DNA of 64,000 nucleotides. Source: Chitinophaga silvatica (GTDB lineage Bacteria > Bacteroidota > Bacteroidia > Chitinophagales > Chitinophagaceae). Position numbers and translations under genes: made by a program. Location: contig NZ_QPMM01000014.1 in assembly GCF_003419895.1 (NCBI RefSeq), forward strand, positions 181,549-245,548. Direction: 5' to 3'. Positions within the stretch are counted from its first letter, which is position 1, and each line of letters opens with the position of its first letter. A model generated the notes under the pieces. It was not told the DNA's origin, ran no database searches, and worked only from the letters and a program-made list of their open reading frames with translations. Below, piece after piece: positions 27,535 to 35,763 of this stretch.

Positions 27535-28812
27535 TCAGTTACCTGAAGTAATATTGAAATTATATTGAGCTTGTAATAGTTGGATTCGATGCAGAATACT
27601 GCTTTGTTTGGCGAGATTTTCCGCATTGAGTTTGGAAATATATTCATGCACCGTTATGACCCCATTATCTAATTGAGCCTGTGCAGATTTTCTGACAGAA
27701 GTTCGTAGGGCGATAACTTCCTGATCTTGCGCTAAGAGTTTAGCAAATTTATCAATATCCTCATCCTGTTGCCAAAGTGTAAGATTGGTATTGAAGAGAA
27801 AGGTTTCTTTGGTGATGTCGGTCAGTTGTTTGTTGATTTCAAATTGCTGGCGACTGTTTTTCAATGTATACAAAGAGCCTAATGACCATGAAAGTCTGAT
27901 GCCGCCTATCCACCAGGCACCGAAATTATTATCTACGATGTTGAGCGTTGGTCTGCCATATGCTCCTTGTATAAAGGCATTGAGTTTGGGCAGATATCCT
28001 GTTTTCAGTTGACGTTCCTGCACGTCGAACGATTTTTTCTGAGCATCGTAGTAGGCTAGTTCTGGTCGTTGTATGGAGAAGTTGGTAGATTGACTAACAG
28101 GGTAAACTAAATGTACGCTATCGCTCAATGGTTGATTGATAAAAATGCTGAGCATTTTCAGATATGCTTTCCTGTTGGAATTTAGTTCAGTAGCATTCAT
28201 ATCGGTATTTCCTATCTCAGCTTTGAGTTCATCTACATTGCTTCGGAAGGCTACGCCATTTGCCAATGATGCCTGTGCTTTTTCGGTGGCGCTTTGCAGG
28301 TCAATTTTTTTAAGTTGGTTTTGTTGAAGTTGTGCTTCCAGCAATAGTACACCAAAATAGAGTTGTGTTATTCTCTCCTTGATGCTATAGAGGTTTACTT
28401 CCAACTGTTGTTGCTGCATTTCTTCGTTGGCCCGGTTGTTTTCTTTCTGAAATTTTGTAACGCCGCCATCATAGATTTGCTGGGAGATTTCAGCTTGTAT
28501 TTTGTATTGATCTTTGCTTAGCGTGGGGAAGTTGATTCCGGTAATAGGAGGAATAACATCCGAAAAGGTTACGGTCGAAGATTGATAGGTAGCTTGCCCG
28601 CTGATATTTAACTGAGGCAGAAATTGTTTACCTGCATTTTCGATGGCGTAGCCTGTACTTTTGCGAATCAGGTCGTGTTGCTTTATTAGCGGATAGTTTT
28701 GTTTGGCAAGCGTATAACACTCTTCCAATGTAAGACTGGTTGTTTGAGCAACCGTACATACTGGTAAGCATAAGAGAACCATAAACCACCCCGGTATCTT
28801 AACTATTTTCAT
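27535..28812 (-). CDS. TolC-family outer-membrane channel protein
   Basis: Outer-membrane exit duct, 425 residues. A signal peptide (residues 1-22, ending TVAQ) is followed by the two helical-hairpin repeats of the family: LTLEECYTLAKQNYPLIKQHD opens the first and RPELAYYDAQKKSFDVQERQL opens the second (each quoted in part). It lies between the TetR gene (48 bp upstream) and the adaptor gene (13 bp downstream), so the operon encodes its own dedicated channel, unlike the E. coli YbhGFSR system. Confidence 0.9.
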   Translation of the reverse strand: MKIVKIPGWFMVLLCLPVCTVAQTTSLTLEECYTLAKQNYPLIKQHDLIRKSTGYAIENAGKQFLPQLNISGQATYQSSTVTFSDVIPPITGINFPTLSKDQYKIQAEISQQIYDGGVTKFQKENNRANEEMQQQQLEVNLYSIKERITQLYFGVLLLEAQLQQNQLKKIDLQSATEKAQASLANGVAFRSNVDELKAEIGNTDMNATELNSNRKAYLKMLSIFINQPLSDSVHLVYPVSQSTNFSIQRPELAYYDAQKKSFDVQERQLKTGYLPKLNAFIQGAYGRPTLNIVDNNFGAWWIGGIRLSWSLGSLYTLKNSRQQFEINKQLTDITKETFLFNTNLTLWQQDEDIDKFAKLLAQDQEVIALRTSVRKSAQAQLDNGVITVHEYISKLNAENLAKQSSILHRIQLLQAQYNFNITSGN

Positions 28813-28860
28813 TTGATAGCAGATATAAGTATGTTTAACGATCTGTTTGAGTGCTGAAAA

Positions 28861-29481
28861 CTATTTCAGCATACCCATAATCCATATTGGTATTAATGTT
28901 TTTCTTTCTTCAATGATTGATCTGAAACTATCCTGATTGATAATATTATTCTTTTCCAACAATGGTCTGGCCAAAAAAGGCATCACCATAAATCCGATAA
29001 GGTTTAACAATATATTCAACGGATCAGTTTTCAGTTTTCCATCCTTCTGTAATGCTGCCAGTTGTTTAAAAAAATGAGATTGGAAAACCACGTCTTTCCT
29101 GTTTTCCTTCAACAGATCATTACTTCCGGTAAAGATTTCATTGACCATAAACAGCGGAAAATTCGGGTTATGCAGCAGCAGCATTGCATATTGCTCTGTT
29201 AGTTGCTCTATCTTCTGTTCCAGCGATAATTGTTCATTATTTAAGATTGCTGAAACGATACTAAAGAGTTGATCAACTACTTCCTTCATAATTATTTGAA
29301 AGAGTTTTTCTTTACTTCTAAAGTAATAATTGACCAATGAAAGATTAATATCTGCTTCGGCAGCTATATCTCTGATTTTGGTGGCTTCATACCCTTTTAG
29401 GGTAAATACTGTTCTTGCAGCCGCCTTTATTCTTTCTTCAGTGGAAGCGTCGGGCGTCGATTTCTTTTCTCGTTGCGCCAT
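28861..29481 (-). CDS. TetR/AcrR-family regulator of the ABC exporter operon (CecR-like context)
   Basis: A 206-residue repressor. The N-terminal helix-turn-helix is clear: ERIKAAARTVFTLKGYEATK then IRDIAAEADINLSLVNYYFR and SKEKLF (residues 17-65). The ligand domain contains a run of hydrophobic helices (LLNLIGFMVMPFLARPLL). It is the first gene of the seven-gene exporter operon, as cecR (ybiH) precedes ybhGFSR in E. coli, so autoregulation together with the pump is likely. A TATCTTTG -7 element lies just upstream. Confidence 0.92.
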   Translation of the reverse strand: MAQREKKSTPDASTEERIKAAARTVFTLKGYEATKIRDIAAEADINLSLVNYYFRSKEKLFQIIMKEVVDQLFSIVSAILNNEQLSLEQKIEQLTEQYAMLLLHNPNFPLFMVNEIFTGSNDLLKENRKDVVFQSHFFKQLAALQKDGKLKTDPLNILLNLIGFMVMPFLARPLLEKNNIINQDSFRSIIEERKTLIPIWIMGMLK

Positions 29482-29502
29482 TAGTATTTTATTTAATCAT
29501 AA

Positions 29503-29532
29503 CAAAGATACAAAATTGAACAACTTTTCAAA
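29503..29532 (-). promoter_or_regulatory. Promoter of the TetR-exporter operon
   Basis: On the minus strand TTTG is followed after 18 bp by TATCTTTG, matching the Bacteroidota consensus. The -7 element ends 21 bp before the tetR ATG. Confidence 0.65.
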
Positions 29533-29561
29533 ACAACTTTTTAAAATTTATGTTTAAAGAG

Positions 29562-29608
29562 AATGAAATATTAATAATTAATTGATTATCAATTATTAAT
29601 ATTTCATT
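29562..29608. repeat. Perfect 18-bp inverted repeat between divergent tetR genes
   Basis: AATGAAATATTAATAATT and AATTATTAATATTTCATT pair perfectly around an 11-nt spacer. It lies midway in the 194-bp gap between two divergent tetR genes. It is all A/T-rich with no U-tract arrangement typical of terminators; an operator or cruciform is more likely than a terminator. Confidence 0.75.
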
Positions 29609-29643
29609 TTTGGATTTTTAACTTTTGTTTCAATTTTAATTCT

Positions 29644-29667
29644 AAATCGAATGATCATTTCATTATA
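29644..29667. promoter_or_regulatory. Operator-like site at the second tetR promoter
   Basis: ATCGAATGATCATTTCAT shares its left arm and centre (ATCGAATGATCATT) with the perfect palindrome at 30277-30302. It overlaps the TATATTTG -7 element (29664-29671) and ends 8 bp before the tetR ATG, the position expected for autorepression. Confidence 0.65.
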
Positions 29668-29671
29668 TTTG
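29664..29671 (+). promoter_or_regulatory. -7 element of the second tetR gene
   Basis: TATATTTG matches TAnnTTTG exactly. No clear TTG was found 17-23 bp upstream. The element ends only 4 bp before the ATG, so transcription from it would start at or next to the start codon. Confidence 0.5.
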
Positions 29672-29675
29672 CATT

Positions 29676-30263
29676 ATGAGAACTAAAGACGAAAATAAGG
29701 AACTGGATATCCGGCAGAAGGCGATTGAAATGATTGTACGGGATGGATTCGATGGACTCAGCATGCAAAAGCTGGCGAAAAGCGTTGGAATTTCGGCCTC
29801 CACTATTTATGTCTATTTTGAAAGCCGGGAAGATTTGCTGACCAGACTATACATTGAAGTTCAAAACAAATTTGAAAAAGATGCATTGGATAATTTCACT
29901 GCCGATCTGAGTTTTGAAGACGGGTTATGGCTGCAGTGGAAAAACCGACTGAAGAATATTAATAAAGATCCTTTGGCCTACCAGTTCTACGAGCAGTTCA
30001 GAACTTCTCCTCTCATTAATCATAAAGCCATCAAACCTGCTATTTTCAGGAAGGTAATGAATGATTTCGTAGCGAATGCCGTACATAAAAATGAAATAAA
30101 GGATTTGCCAACGGAAGTTTTCTGGGCTGTGGCTTATGGTCCATTTTATACCCTGGTAAAATTTCATCTCACCCAGGCTAATATGGCCGGGAAACCTTTT
30201 TCTCTTACTGAACAAAAATTGAAACAGGCATTTGACCTTGTTATATCAGCTTTAAAGCAATAA
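29676..30263 (+). CDS. TetR/AcrR-family regulator
   Basis: A 195-residue repressor. The DNA-binding part is DIRQKAIEMIVRDGFDGLSM then QKLAKSVGISASTIYVYFES (residues 11-50). The C-terminal domain has the AcrR-like FWAVAYGPFYTLVKFHL segment. It is divergent from the exporter operon and followed 61 bp later by a VOC-family gene on the same strand. A palindrome (core ATCGAATGATCATTCGAT) occurs in front of the VOC gene and in partial form in front of this gene, making these two genes the likely regulon. Confidence 0.92.
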   Translation: MRTKDENKELDIRQKAIEMIVRDGFDGLSMQKLAKSVGISASTIYVYFESREDLLTRLYIEVQNKFEKDALDNFTADLSFEDGLWLQWKNRLKNINKDPLAYQFYEQFRTSPLINHKAIKPAIFRKVMNDFVANAVHKNEIKDLPTEVFWAVAYGPFYTLVKFHLTQANMAGKPFSLTEQKLKQAFDLVISALKQ

Positions 30264-30276
30264 AAATTTTTTAACT

Positions 30277-30302
30277 ATTAATCGAATGATCATTCGATTA
30301 AT
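30277..30302. promoter_or_regulatory. 26-bp perfect palindrome, probable TetR operator
   Basis: A perfect palindrome centred between 30289 and 30290 with core ATCGAATGATCATTCGAT. It sits between the tetR stop and the VOC start. A related half-degenerate copy occurs at the tetR promoter, so this is probably the recognition sequence of that TetR protein. Confidence 0.75.
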
Positions 30303-30324
30303 TAAAAGAAACAATAAAAAACAT

Positions 30325-30705
30325 ATGACCATCAATCATTTAAACCTCGTGGTAAACAACGTAAGTGAGGCTATTACATTTTTTGAAACCTATTTCAACT
30401 TCAACTGCGAATTAGTGAAAGGAGATAATGTGATAGCTATTCTAACCAACAGCAATAATTTCACTCTTGTTATTATGGGAAGCAAAAACGGAGATACTTC
30501 CTATCCTAGGGATTTTCATATTGGCTTTATGTTAGATAGTACTACAGAAGTGGATGCCCTGCATGCAAAGCTTCAAAATGGAAATATTAGCGTTCCTGAT
30601 GTTCCGAAGAAAATAAGAAACAGTTATGCCTTCTATTTTCATTTTGATAACATATTTATGGAAGTTGGACATTATTTAAACCAGACTATAGAAAGTAAGG
30701 CTTAG
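30325..30705 (+). CDS. VOC-superfamily (glyoxalase/bleomycin-resistance fold) protein
   Basis: A 126-residue single-subunit VOC protein with the opening MTINHLNLVVNNVSEAITFF, a central IAILTNSNNFTLVIMGS strand pair and C-terminal FYFHFDNIFMEVGHYL. An ATG at 30286 lies inside the operator palindrome and would add a charged non-family segment, so 30325 is preferred. The family binds metal and a variety of small molecules; the substrate is unknown, but placement behind a TetR gene and its palindrome suggests inducible detoxification. Confidence 0.85.
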   Translation: MTINHLNLVVNNVSEAITFFETYFNFNCELVKGDNVIAILTNSNNFTLVIMGSKNGDTSYPRDFHIGFMLDSTTEVDALHAKLQNGNISVPDVPKKIRNSYAFYFHFDNIFMEVGHYLNQTIESKA

Positions 30706-30734
30706 ACTAAGGAGTGCCACCAGTTACCGAAATA

Positions 30735-30774
30735 AAAAATGGGCGGTCTCAAGACTTCGAGACCGCCCATTTTT
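30735..30774. terminator. Strong bidirectional terminator
   Basis: A perfect 16-bp stem (AAAAATGGGCGGTCTC and its complement) with an 8-nt loop, A and T runs on the outer ends. It separates the convergent VOC and phosphatase genes. Confidence 0.9.
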
Positions 30775-30788
30775 AGTATTGCTTTTTA

Positions 30789-32432
30789 TTATTGTAAAAC
30801 TTCTTTAACCGGTTTACCTACACAACCGCTAGGCATTTGAATATGCAGCATAGCAGCAAGAGTAGCAGCGATATCGGTCATGTGAACAGTTTCGTTGGTA
30901 GCTCCGTGTTTTACATGCCATCCCATAAATACCAATGGAATATGGATGTCGAAAGGATTCCAGTTACCATGGGTAGTACCTTTCAGAGAACCTTCAAACC
31001 ATCCTGGTTCAGGAATTACAATCACTGCACCGGTACGTTTTGGATTATATCCGTTTACCGCCATTGATTTGATTGGTTCTGGTAAAGGGCTGTTGCCTAT
31101 ATTATCCAGATCTGCTGCAAACTGAATTCCTGGTTGTGACTGGAAGAATTCTACAGTTTCAGCTTTCACTGCATTGTAATCGAGTTTAGCAGCTTTGATT
31201 TTTTCTTTATCGAAACTTACATGGTAGTTCATAAAGGATGAAACCAGTTTGCTTACACCAAAACGTGCATTCAGCGTACTATCCAGCGCTGGTATTAATT
31301 TATTTCTTTCTACCAATCCAGCCGGGATCTGATGTTCCTGAAGGAATTTAATAGAATGTGCAGCACCATGATCTGCTGTCAGGAATACAAGGTAGTTACC
31401 TTTTCCAACGCGTTGATCGAGGTAGGAGAAGAATGCAGATAAATCTTTGTCGAGACGCAGATAGGTATCCTCTACTTCAATAGAGTTCGGACCATATTTA
31501 TGACCAACATAGTCGGTAGATGCACAGTTGATAGTCAGAAAGTCGGTTGCTTCGCCTTTACCAAGGTCGTATCCTTCCACAGCCGCGTTTGCAAAGCTCA
31601 GGGTAAGCGTATTGCCGAAAGGAGTGGAGCGGATAATTCCTGGTTCATTTTTAAATACCTCTTTCAATTCATGTGGGAAAACCGGTGCTTTCTCTCCTTT
31701 GGAAGTTCCTTCCCAGGCTACATCATCCTCTGTACTATTAAGTTTGTACGATTTAATAGGATACATGGTTTCCCAGGATCTCGACATCAATTTAGCCGGT
31801 TCCTTTTTGTTGTTGAATTTTTTAACCCAATCAGGCAGTTCATTCATATACCAGCTGCTGGTAACGAAATTACTGTTGCTATCGTCATACCAGAATGCAC
31901 CGTTTGGATTATGTCCGGCTGGCAAAATAGATGCACGGTCTTTAAGGGATACACCTACTACTTTAGAGCGGAAGTTGGTAGCCAGTCTTAATTCGTCGGT
32001 AATGGTTGTAGCCAAAAGATTGCGTGGCGACATTCTGCCTTCGCTACCGGTTGTACCTACTGGTTGCACGATTGTATCTTCAGTGCAATACCATTTCCGG
32101 CCGGTAATCTGATCTGGCCAGTCATTACCCGTGATACCATGTATAGCAGGAATACTGCCCGTATAAATGGTGCTATGACCTACAGCAGTAAAAGATGGTA
32201 AATGACTGATATAGGTGTTCTCGCAGGAGAATCCTTCGCCTAACATTCTCTTGAAACCTCCGGCTTCATAGCGGTCGTAATATCTGTACAAATAGTCCCA
32301 ACGCATCTGATCTACAACGATGCCTACAATAAGTTTGGGTTTTTCATTGACCTGAGCAGTTGCATTAAGCCCCTGTAGTGCGGCAAATGCTCCTAAAAGC
32401 CCTGCTACCACAGTTTGTCTCATTCCGTTCAT
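30789..32432 (-). CDS. pafA: PafA-like alkaline phosphatase, secreted
   Basis: A periplasmic phosphate monoesterase of the alkaline phosphatase superfamily, 547 residues. A signal peptide (ending NATAQ) is followed by the first metal-ligand strand LIVGIVVDQMRWDYLYRYYD (Asp41) and the nucleophile region ISHLPSFTAVGHSTIYTG, in which Thr82 is the likely nucleophile as in Chryseobacterium-type PafA. Later metal motifs are FLTADHGAAHS and GTTHGNWNPFD. Members of this family release phosphate from diverse monoesters without being strongly inhibited by it. It is a single gene 76 bp downstream of the GH16 gene on the same strand. Confidence 0.9.
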   Translation of the reverse strand: MNGMRQTVVAGLLGAFAALQGLNATAQVNEKPKLIVGIVVDQMRWDYLYRYYDRYEAGGFKRMLGEGFSCENTYISHLPSFTAVGHSTIYTGSIPAIHGITGNDWPDQITGRKWYCTEDTIVQPVGTTGSEGRMSPRNLLATTITDELRLATNFRSKVVGVSLKDRASILPAGHNPNGAFWYDDSNSNFVTSSWYMNELPDWVKKFNNKKEPAKLMSRSWETMYPIKSYKLNSTEDDVAWEGTSKGEKAPVFPHELKEVFKNEPGIIRSTPFGNTLTLSFANAAVEGYDLGKGEATDFLTINCASTDYVGHKYGPNSIEVEDTYLRLDKDLSAFFSYLDQRVGKGNYLVFLTADHGAAHSIKFLQEHQIPAGLVERNKLIPALDSTLNARFGVSKLVSSFMNYHVSFDKEKIKAAKLDYNAVKAETVEFFQSQPGIQFAADLDNIGNSPLPEPIKSMAVNGYNPKRTGAVIVIPEPGWFEGSLKGTTHGNWNPFDIHIPLVFMGWHVKHGATNETVHMTDIAATLAAMLHIQMPSGCVGKPVKEVLQ

Positions 32433-32508
32433 AAGCTGATTTATTGTATTTAAAGGTTCTACCCGTCAAAGGGGATCGGCAAACGTAAGAAAAATTGTCT
32501 TTTTCGCT

Positions 32509-33387
32509 CTATTTTTGGGCTGAACGGTAATTATACTTTTTTTTAGGTTGATATACCCGTACATAATCTACCAAAAACTCCTGTGGTAGCACCGATTCAT
32601 CTACTGGTCCGGGCCATGCGGCGCCCATCGCTAAGTTGAGTAGTATATAAAATGGATGATGAAATGCATTGAAATCGCCCAACAGCGCCTTCGCAACAGG
32701 GTAGCGATGATACACACTGTCATCAAAGTAGATAAGCATTTCATCGGGTGTCCATTCCAGTGCATAAATATGGAAATCGCTGTGCAAATCAGGTACACTG
32801 ATCTTATGGCCGCTACTGGTATGGCCTCCTCCGGTTTTGCCCCAGTGAATAGTACCATAGATATTCTTTGGTTCGTTTCCAATAAACTCCATAATATCAA
32901 TTTCGCCTGCCATTGGCCAGCCTCCATGGCTATGTTCTGCACCCAACATCCATATGGCAGGCCAGATACCTCCACCTGCCGGTAGTTTGGCTCTCACTTC
33001 AACCCGACCATAGGTAAATGAGAATTTATTTTGCGTATTAATACTCGCACTGGTATATTTTGCCAGGCTGTCTTTTCTGTTCCATTCTTTTGAACCGGCA
33101 AGGTATGCAGCGTTGGGGTAATTTTCTTTCTGTCCTTTGATGTGTAACAAGCCATTTTCTACCCGGATATTTTCAGGCCTTGCTACTGTATAATATTGCT
33201 GCTCTTCGTTCCTGACATGACCGCTTTCATATTTCCACTTAGTGGTATCCGGTAATCCCGTGTAATTAAATTCTTCCTGCCAGATGAGTTTCCAGCCTTT
33301 TTTCTTCTGGGCTGAAGTGGTAGTGGTAATCATTGTTGCACTGATACCTACCAGCAAGTAGCTGGTTAAGGATTTCCAGGTTGGCAT
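32509..33387 (-). CDS. Glycoside hydrolase family 16 (laminarinase-like beta-glucanase)
   Basis: A secreted retaining endo-glucanase, 292 residues from the ATG at 33387, which gives a signal peptide (LTSYLLVGISATMITTTTSAQ in part). The jelly-roll fold carries the catalytic sequence GEIDIMEFIGNEP, with nucleophile Glu162, Asp164 and acid/base Glu167. WKLIWQEEFNY at the start and HIYALEWTPDEMLIYFDDS are typical of the laminarinase group, so beta-1,3-glucan is the likely substrate. There is no SusCD pair next to it. It is divergent from the histidine kinase gene. Confidence 0.93.
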   Translation of the reverse strand: MPTWKSLTSYLLVGISATMITTTTSAQKKKGWKLIWQEEFNYTGLPDTTKWKYESGHVRNEEQQYYTVARPENIRVENGLLHIKGQKENYPNAAYLAGSKEWNRKDSLAKYTSASINTQNKFSFTYGRVEVRAKLPAGGGIWPAIWMLGAEHSHGGWPMAGEIDIMEFIGNEPKNIYGTIHWGKTGGGHTSSGHKISVPDLHSDFHIYALEWTPDEMLIYFDDSVYHRYPVAKALLGDFNAFHHPFYILLNLAMGAAWPGPVDESVLPQEFLVDYVRVYQPKKKYNYRSAQK

Positions 33388-33616
33388 AGTTGTAACGTGG
33401 TTTGATGAACAATACCACAAGATAGAAAATAATTATTATGGGTAGTATAGCCCACCAATTTCTAAACTATACACATAAAAGTGTAGAAGGTACTAGCTGA
33501 AAAATGTAGTAAAAATATTACAACAATATCCGGAGTTTGTTGTATTAATGCAGTGCTTTATTGTAACTAATTTTACCACCTGAAGCCAGAAAAGAGAGCT
33601 ATAACCGTTTAGCCTT

Positions 33617-35761
33617 ATGCGTAAGTCGTTTGTTCTGTTTATAACATCATTAATTGCTGCAGTTGCGGCCCTGGTCATTATCATCATTATAGGTCATGAA
33701 GTGCATCAGCGGAGTGTCAACACCTTGTTGGATGCAACGGATACATTAGCCTCCGATGATCCCAGTATCCACCTGGTTGATTCTGCACTCTTTACGTTAA
33801 ACGATGCCGAAAATAATTTCCGGCTATATACTGTTTTGTATGAGAAAAAACATCTCGAAAAATTTTCAAGACAAATTAATAATGTCCTCAATATAATAGA
33901 CACAATCAGCAATACACTCGATTCTACCTATAATAACAAACAACTAAATGCCCTTATCAAGCAAAAAGAAGTTGTTTCCCGAAACATAGGCAGGTTAAAA
34001 GCCACAACAGATTCTCTCTTAGCCAATGCCGGTAAAAATGATATGGTGGATAAACTGATCAGTAGTATCCCGGATTATTCAGTAAAACAGATAAAGAAGG
34101 AACGTGTAGTAGTTGATACCATCGATAATAGTCCTAAAACCCAGGCCACCAAAAAAAGTGTGTTCAAACGAATTGGTAATGCGCTTGCCAATAAAAAAGA
34201 TACTGTCAAATCCCAAATTAGCATTGTTGTCAGAACCGCCGATGGTAAAGTAATAGATAAGGAAGCCTATGATGCAATGCAGCTAAGGAAAACTATCAAT
34301 GATATTAATACTTATTATAAAAATATTATCAGACAACAGCTTAGCAACCGGTTGAAATTAAATGAAGAAGAATCCTCCCTTGCTGGTACCAATATCGCAT
34401 TAATGGAGGAACTCAAAATGCTGCTTATTTCCCTGAGAGAAAGAGCCAGGGCTGAAGCAGAAGCTCGACGAATGGAGGCCAGGGAGGTGGTAACCTCCAG
34501 CACCCAACGTATGTCGCGGCTCGAAAAAGCCGCCCTCGGCCTGATTCTACTATGCGCAGGTATTATTACCTGGAATATTATTATAAACAGGAACAGGAAC
34601 AGGGAACTGAAACAACAGCGACAGGAGGCCAGGGAAACTACCAGGGTAAGAACTGAGTTTATGAATAATATGAGTCATGAAATGCGTACTCCTCTAAACG
34701 CCGTAATCGGTTTTTCAGAACAACTTTCCTTTACTCCACTAAATCTCGAACAAAAGGAAATCGTTCATAATATTAGTGCTTCCTCCGACTTACTTCTGCA
34801 GGTGGTAAACGATGTACTCGATTTTTCAAGACTGGAAAAGGATTATATCTCAATAACCTCCCAACCTTTTGTTGTTTACCAGGTTTTCAATGAGGTGGTA
34901 AACATGATGCGAATGCTGGCTGTAAAGAAAAACCTAACCTTTAATGCCAGTTATGAGGGGGATAAAAATGCACAGGTGAATGGCGATTTATTCAGACTGA
35001 AACAAATAATGCTAAACCTGATCAGTAACGCTATTAAGTATACTGATCATGGTGCTGTTACCGTTACCGCTTCCCTACACGAAAAAGATAATACTACTTC
35101 CACATTTAAATTTGCTGTTTCCGATACCGGTGAAGGCATTGCCAAAGAAGCTATTCCTCATCTGTTTGATCGGTTTTTCCAGGCTGGTAGCCAGATTAAA
35201 GGAACCGGTCTGGGATTGGCAATTACTAAACGCTTGCTGGTACTACAAGGAGGCGACATCACCGTTGAAAGCAAATTAGGTAAAGGCAGCACCTTTGCCT
35301 GCGAAATTCCTTATACTAAAGTAGTGGCTCCTTTAATGATGGAAACCACTCCTAAGGATGTTCAGGAAACAACCGGTGCTTTAATGGCAGGAAAATATGT
35401 GCTGGTGGCGGATGACCAGGAAATGAATTTACTCCTGCTTAAAATGATTCTTACTCGCTGGAAATGCAGATTTGATATGGCCACGGATGGTAAAAATGCG
35501 CTGGAACTCTTTTACAGAAACAACTACGATATGGTGTTGCTCGATCTTAACATGCCTGAAATGACTGGTGCAGAGGTGATGGAGCATATCCGTAAAGACA
35601 ATGACCCTAAAAAAGCGCAGGTTGTTGCACTCGCATTAACGGCAAATATTACGGAAGAAGATATTGAGATCTTTAAATCAGCTGGTTTCAATGGTTGGTT
35701 GTTAAAACCTTTCAGAGAAAAAGATATTTATGCAGAAATAGTAAAATATATCAAAGCCTAG
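33617..35761 (+). CDS. Hybrid sensor histidine kinase with C-terminal receiver domain
   Basis: A 714-residue membrane sensor. The first membrane helix is at about 6-27, followed by a roughly 275-residue helical external region, then a second helix at about 304-325 and a short Arg/Glu-rich coiled coil. HisKA has the phosphorylated His354 in NMSHEMRTPLNAVIGFSEQ. The ATPase domain has NLISNAIKYTDHG, DTGEGI and GTGLGLAI. A receiver domain follows (about 590-714) with ADDQEMN, phospho-acceptor Asp643 in LLDLNMPEM and LLKPF. No DNA-binding output is fused, so a phosphotransfer partner elsewhere is needed. Its stop is 3 bp from the convergent RND operon end. Confidence 0.93.
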   Translation: MRKSFVLFITSLIAAVAALVIIIIIGHEVHQRSVNTLLDATDTLASDDPSIHLVDSALFTLNDAENNFRLYTVLYEKKHLEKFSRQINNVLNIIDTISNTLDSTYNNKQLNALIKQKEVVSRNIGRLKATTDSLLANAGKNDMVDKLISSIPDYSVKQIKKERVVVDTIDNSPKTQATKKSVFKRIGNALANKKDTVKSQISIVVRTADGKVIDKEAYDAMQLRKTINDINTYYKNIIRQQLSNRLKLNEEESSLAGTNIALMEELKMLLISLRERARAEAEARRMEAREVVTSSTQRMSRLEKAALGLILLCAGIITWNIIINRNRNRELKQQRQEARETTRVRTEFMNNMSHEMRTPLNAVIGFSEQLSFTPLNLEQKEIVHNISASSDLLLQVVNDVLDFSRLEKDYISITSQPFVVYQVFNEVVNMMRMLAVKKNLTFNASYEGDKNAQVNGDLFRLKQIMLNLISNAIKYTDHGAVTVTASLHEKDNTTSTFKFAVSDTGEGIAKEAIPHLFDRFFQAGSQIKGTGLGLAITKRLLVLQGGDITVESKLGKGSTFACEIPYTKVVAPLMMETTPKDVQETTGALMAGKYVLVADDQEMNLLLLKMILTRWKCRFDMATDGKNALELFYRNNYDMVLLDLNMPEMTGAEVMEHIRKDNDPKKAQVVALALTANITEEDIEIFKSAGFNGWLLKPFREKDIYAEIVKYIKA

Positions 35762-35763
35762 TA

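Noticed and set aside
27522..27647. Upstream extension of the exporter adaptor gene
   Set aside because: It would overlap tolC by over 100 bp and would bury the lipoprotein signal that starts at 27521.
31528..32112. Long open frame (194 codons) opposite the PafA-like gene
   Set aside because: Antisense to a well-supported phosphatase and without recognisable motifs; explained by codon bias of the real gene.
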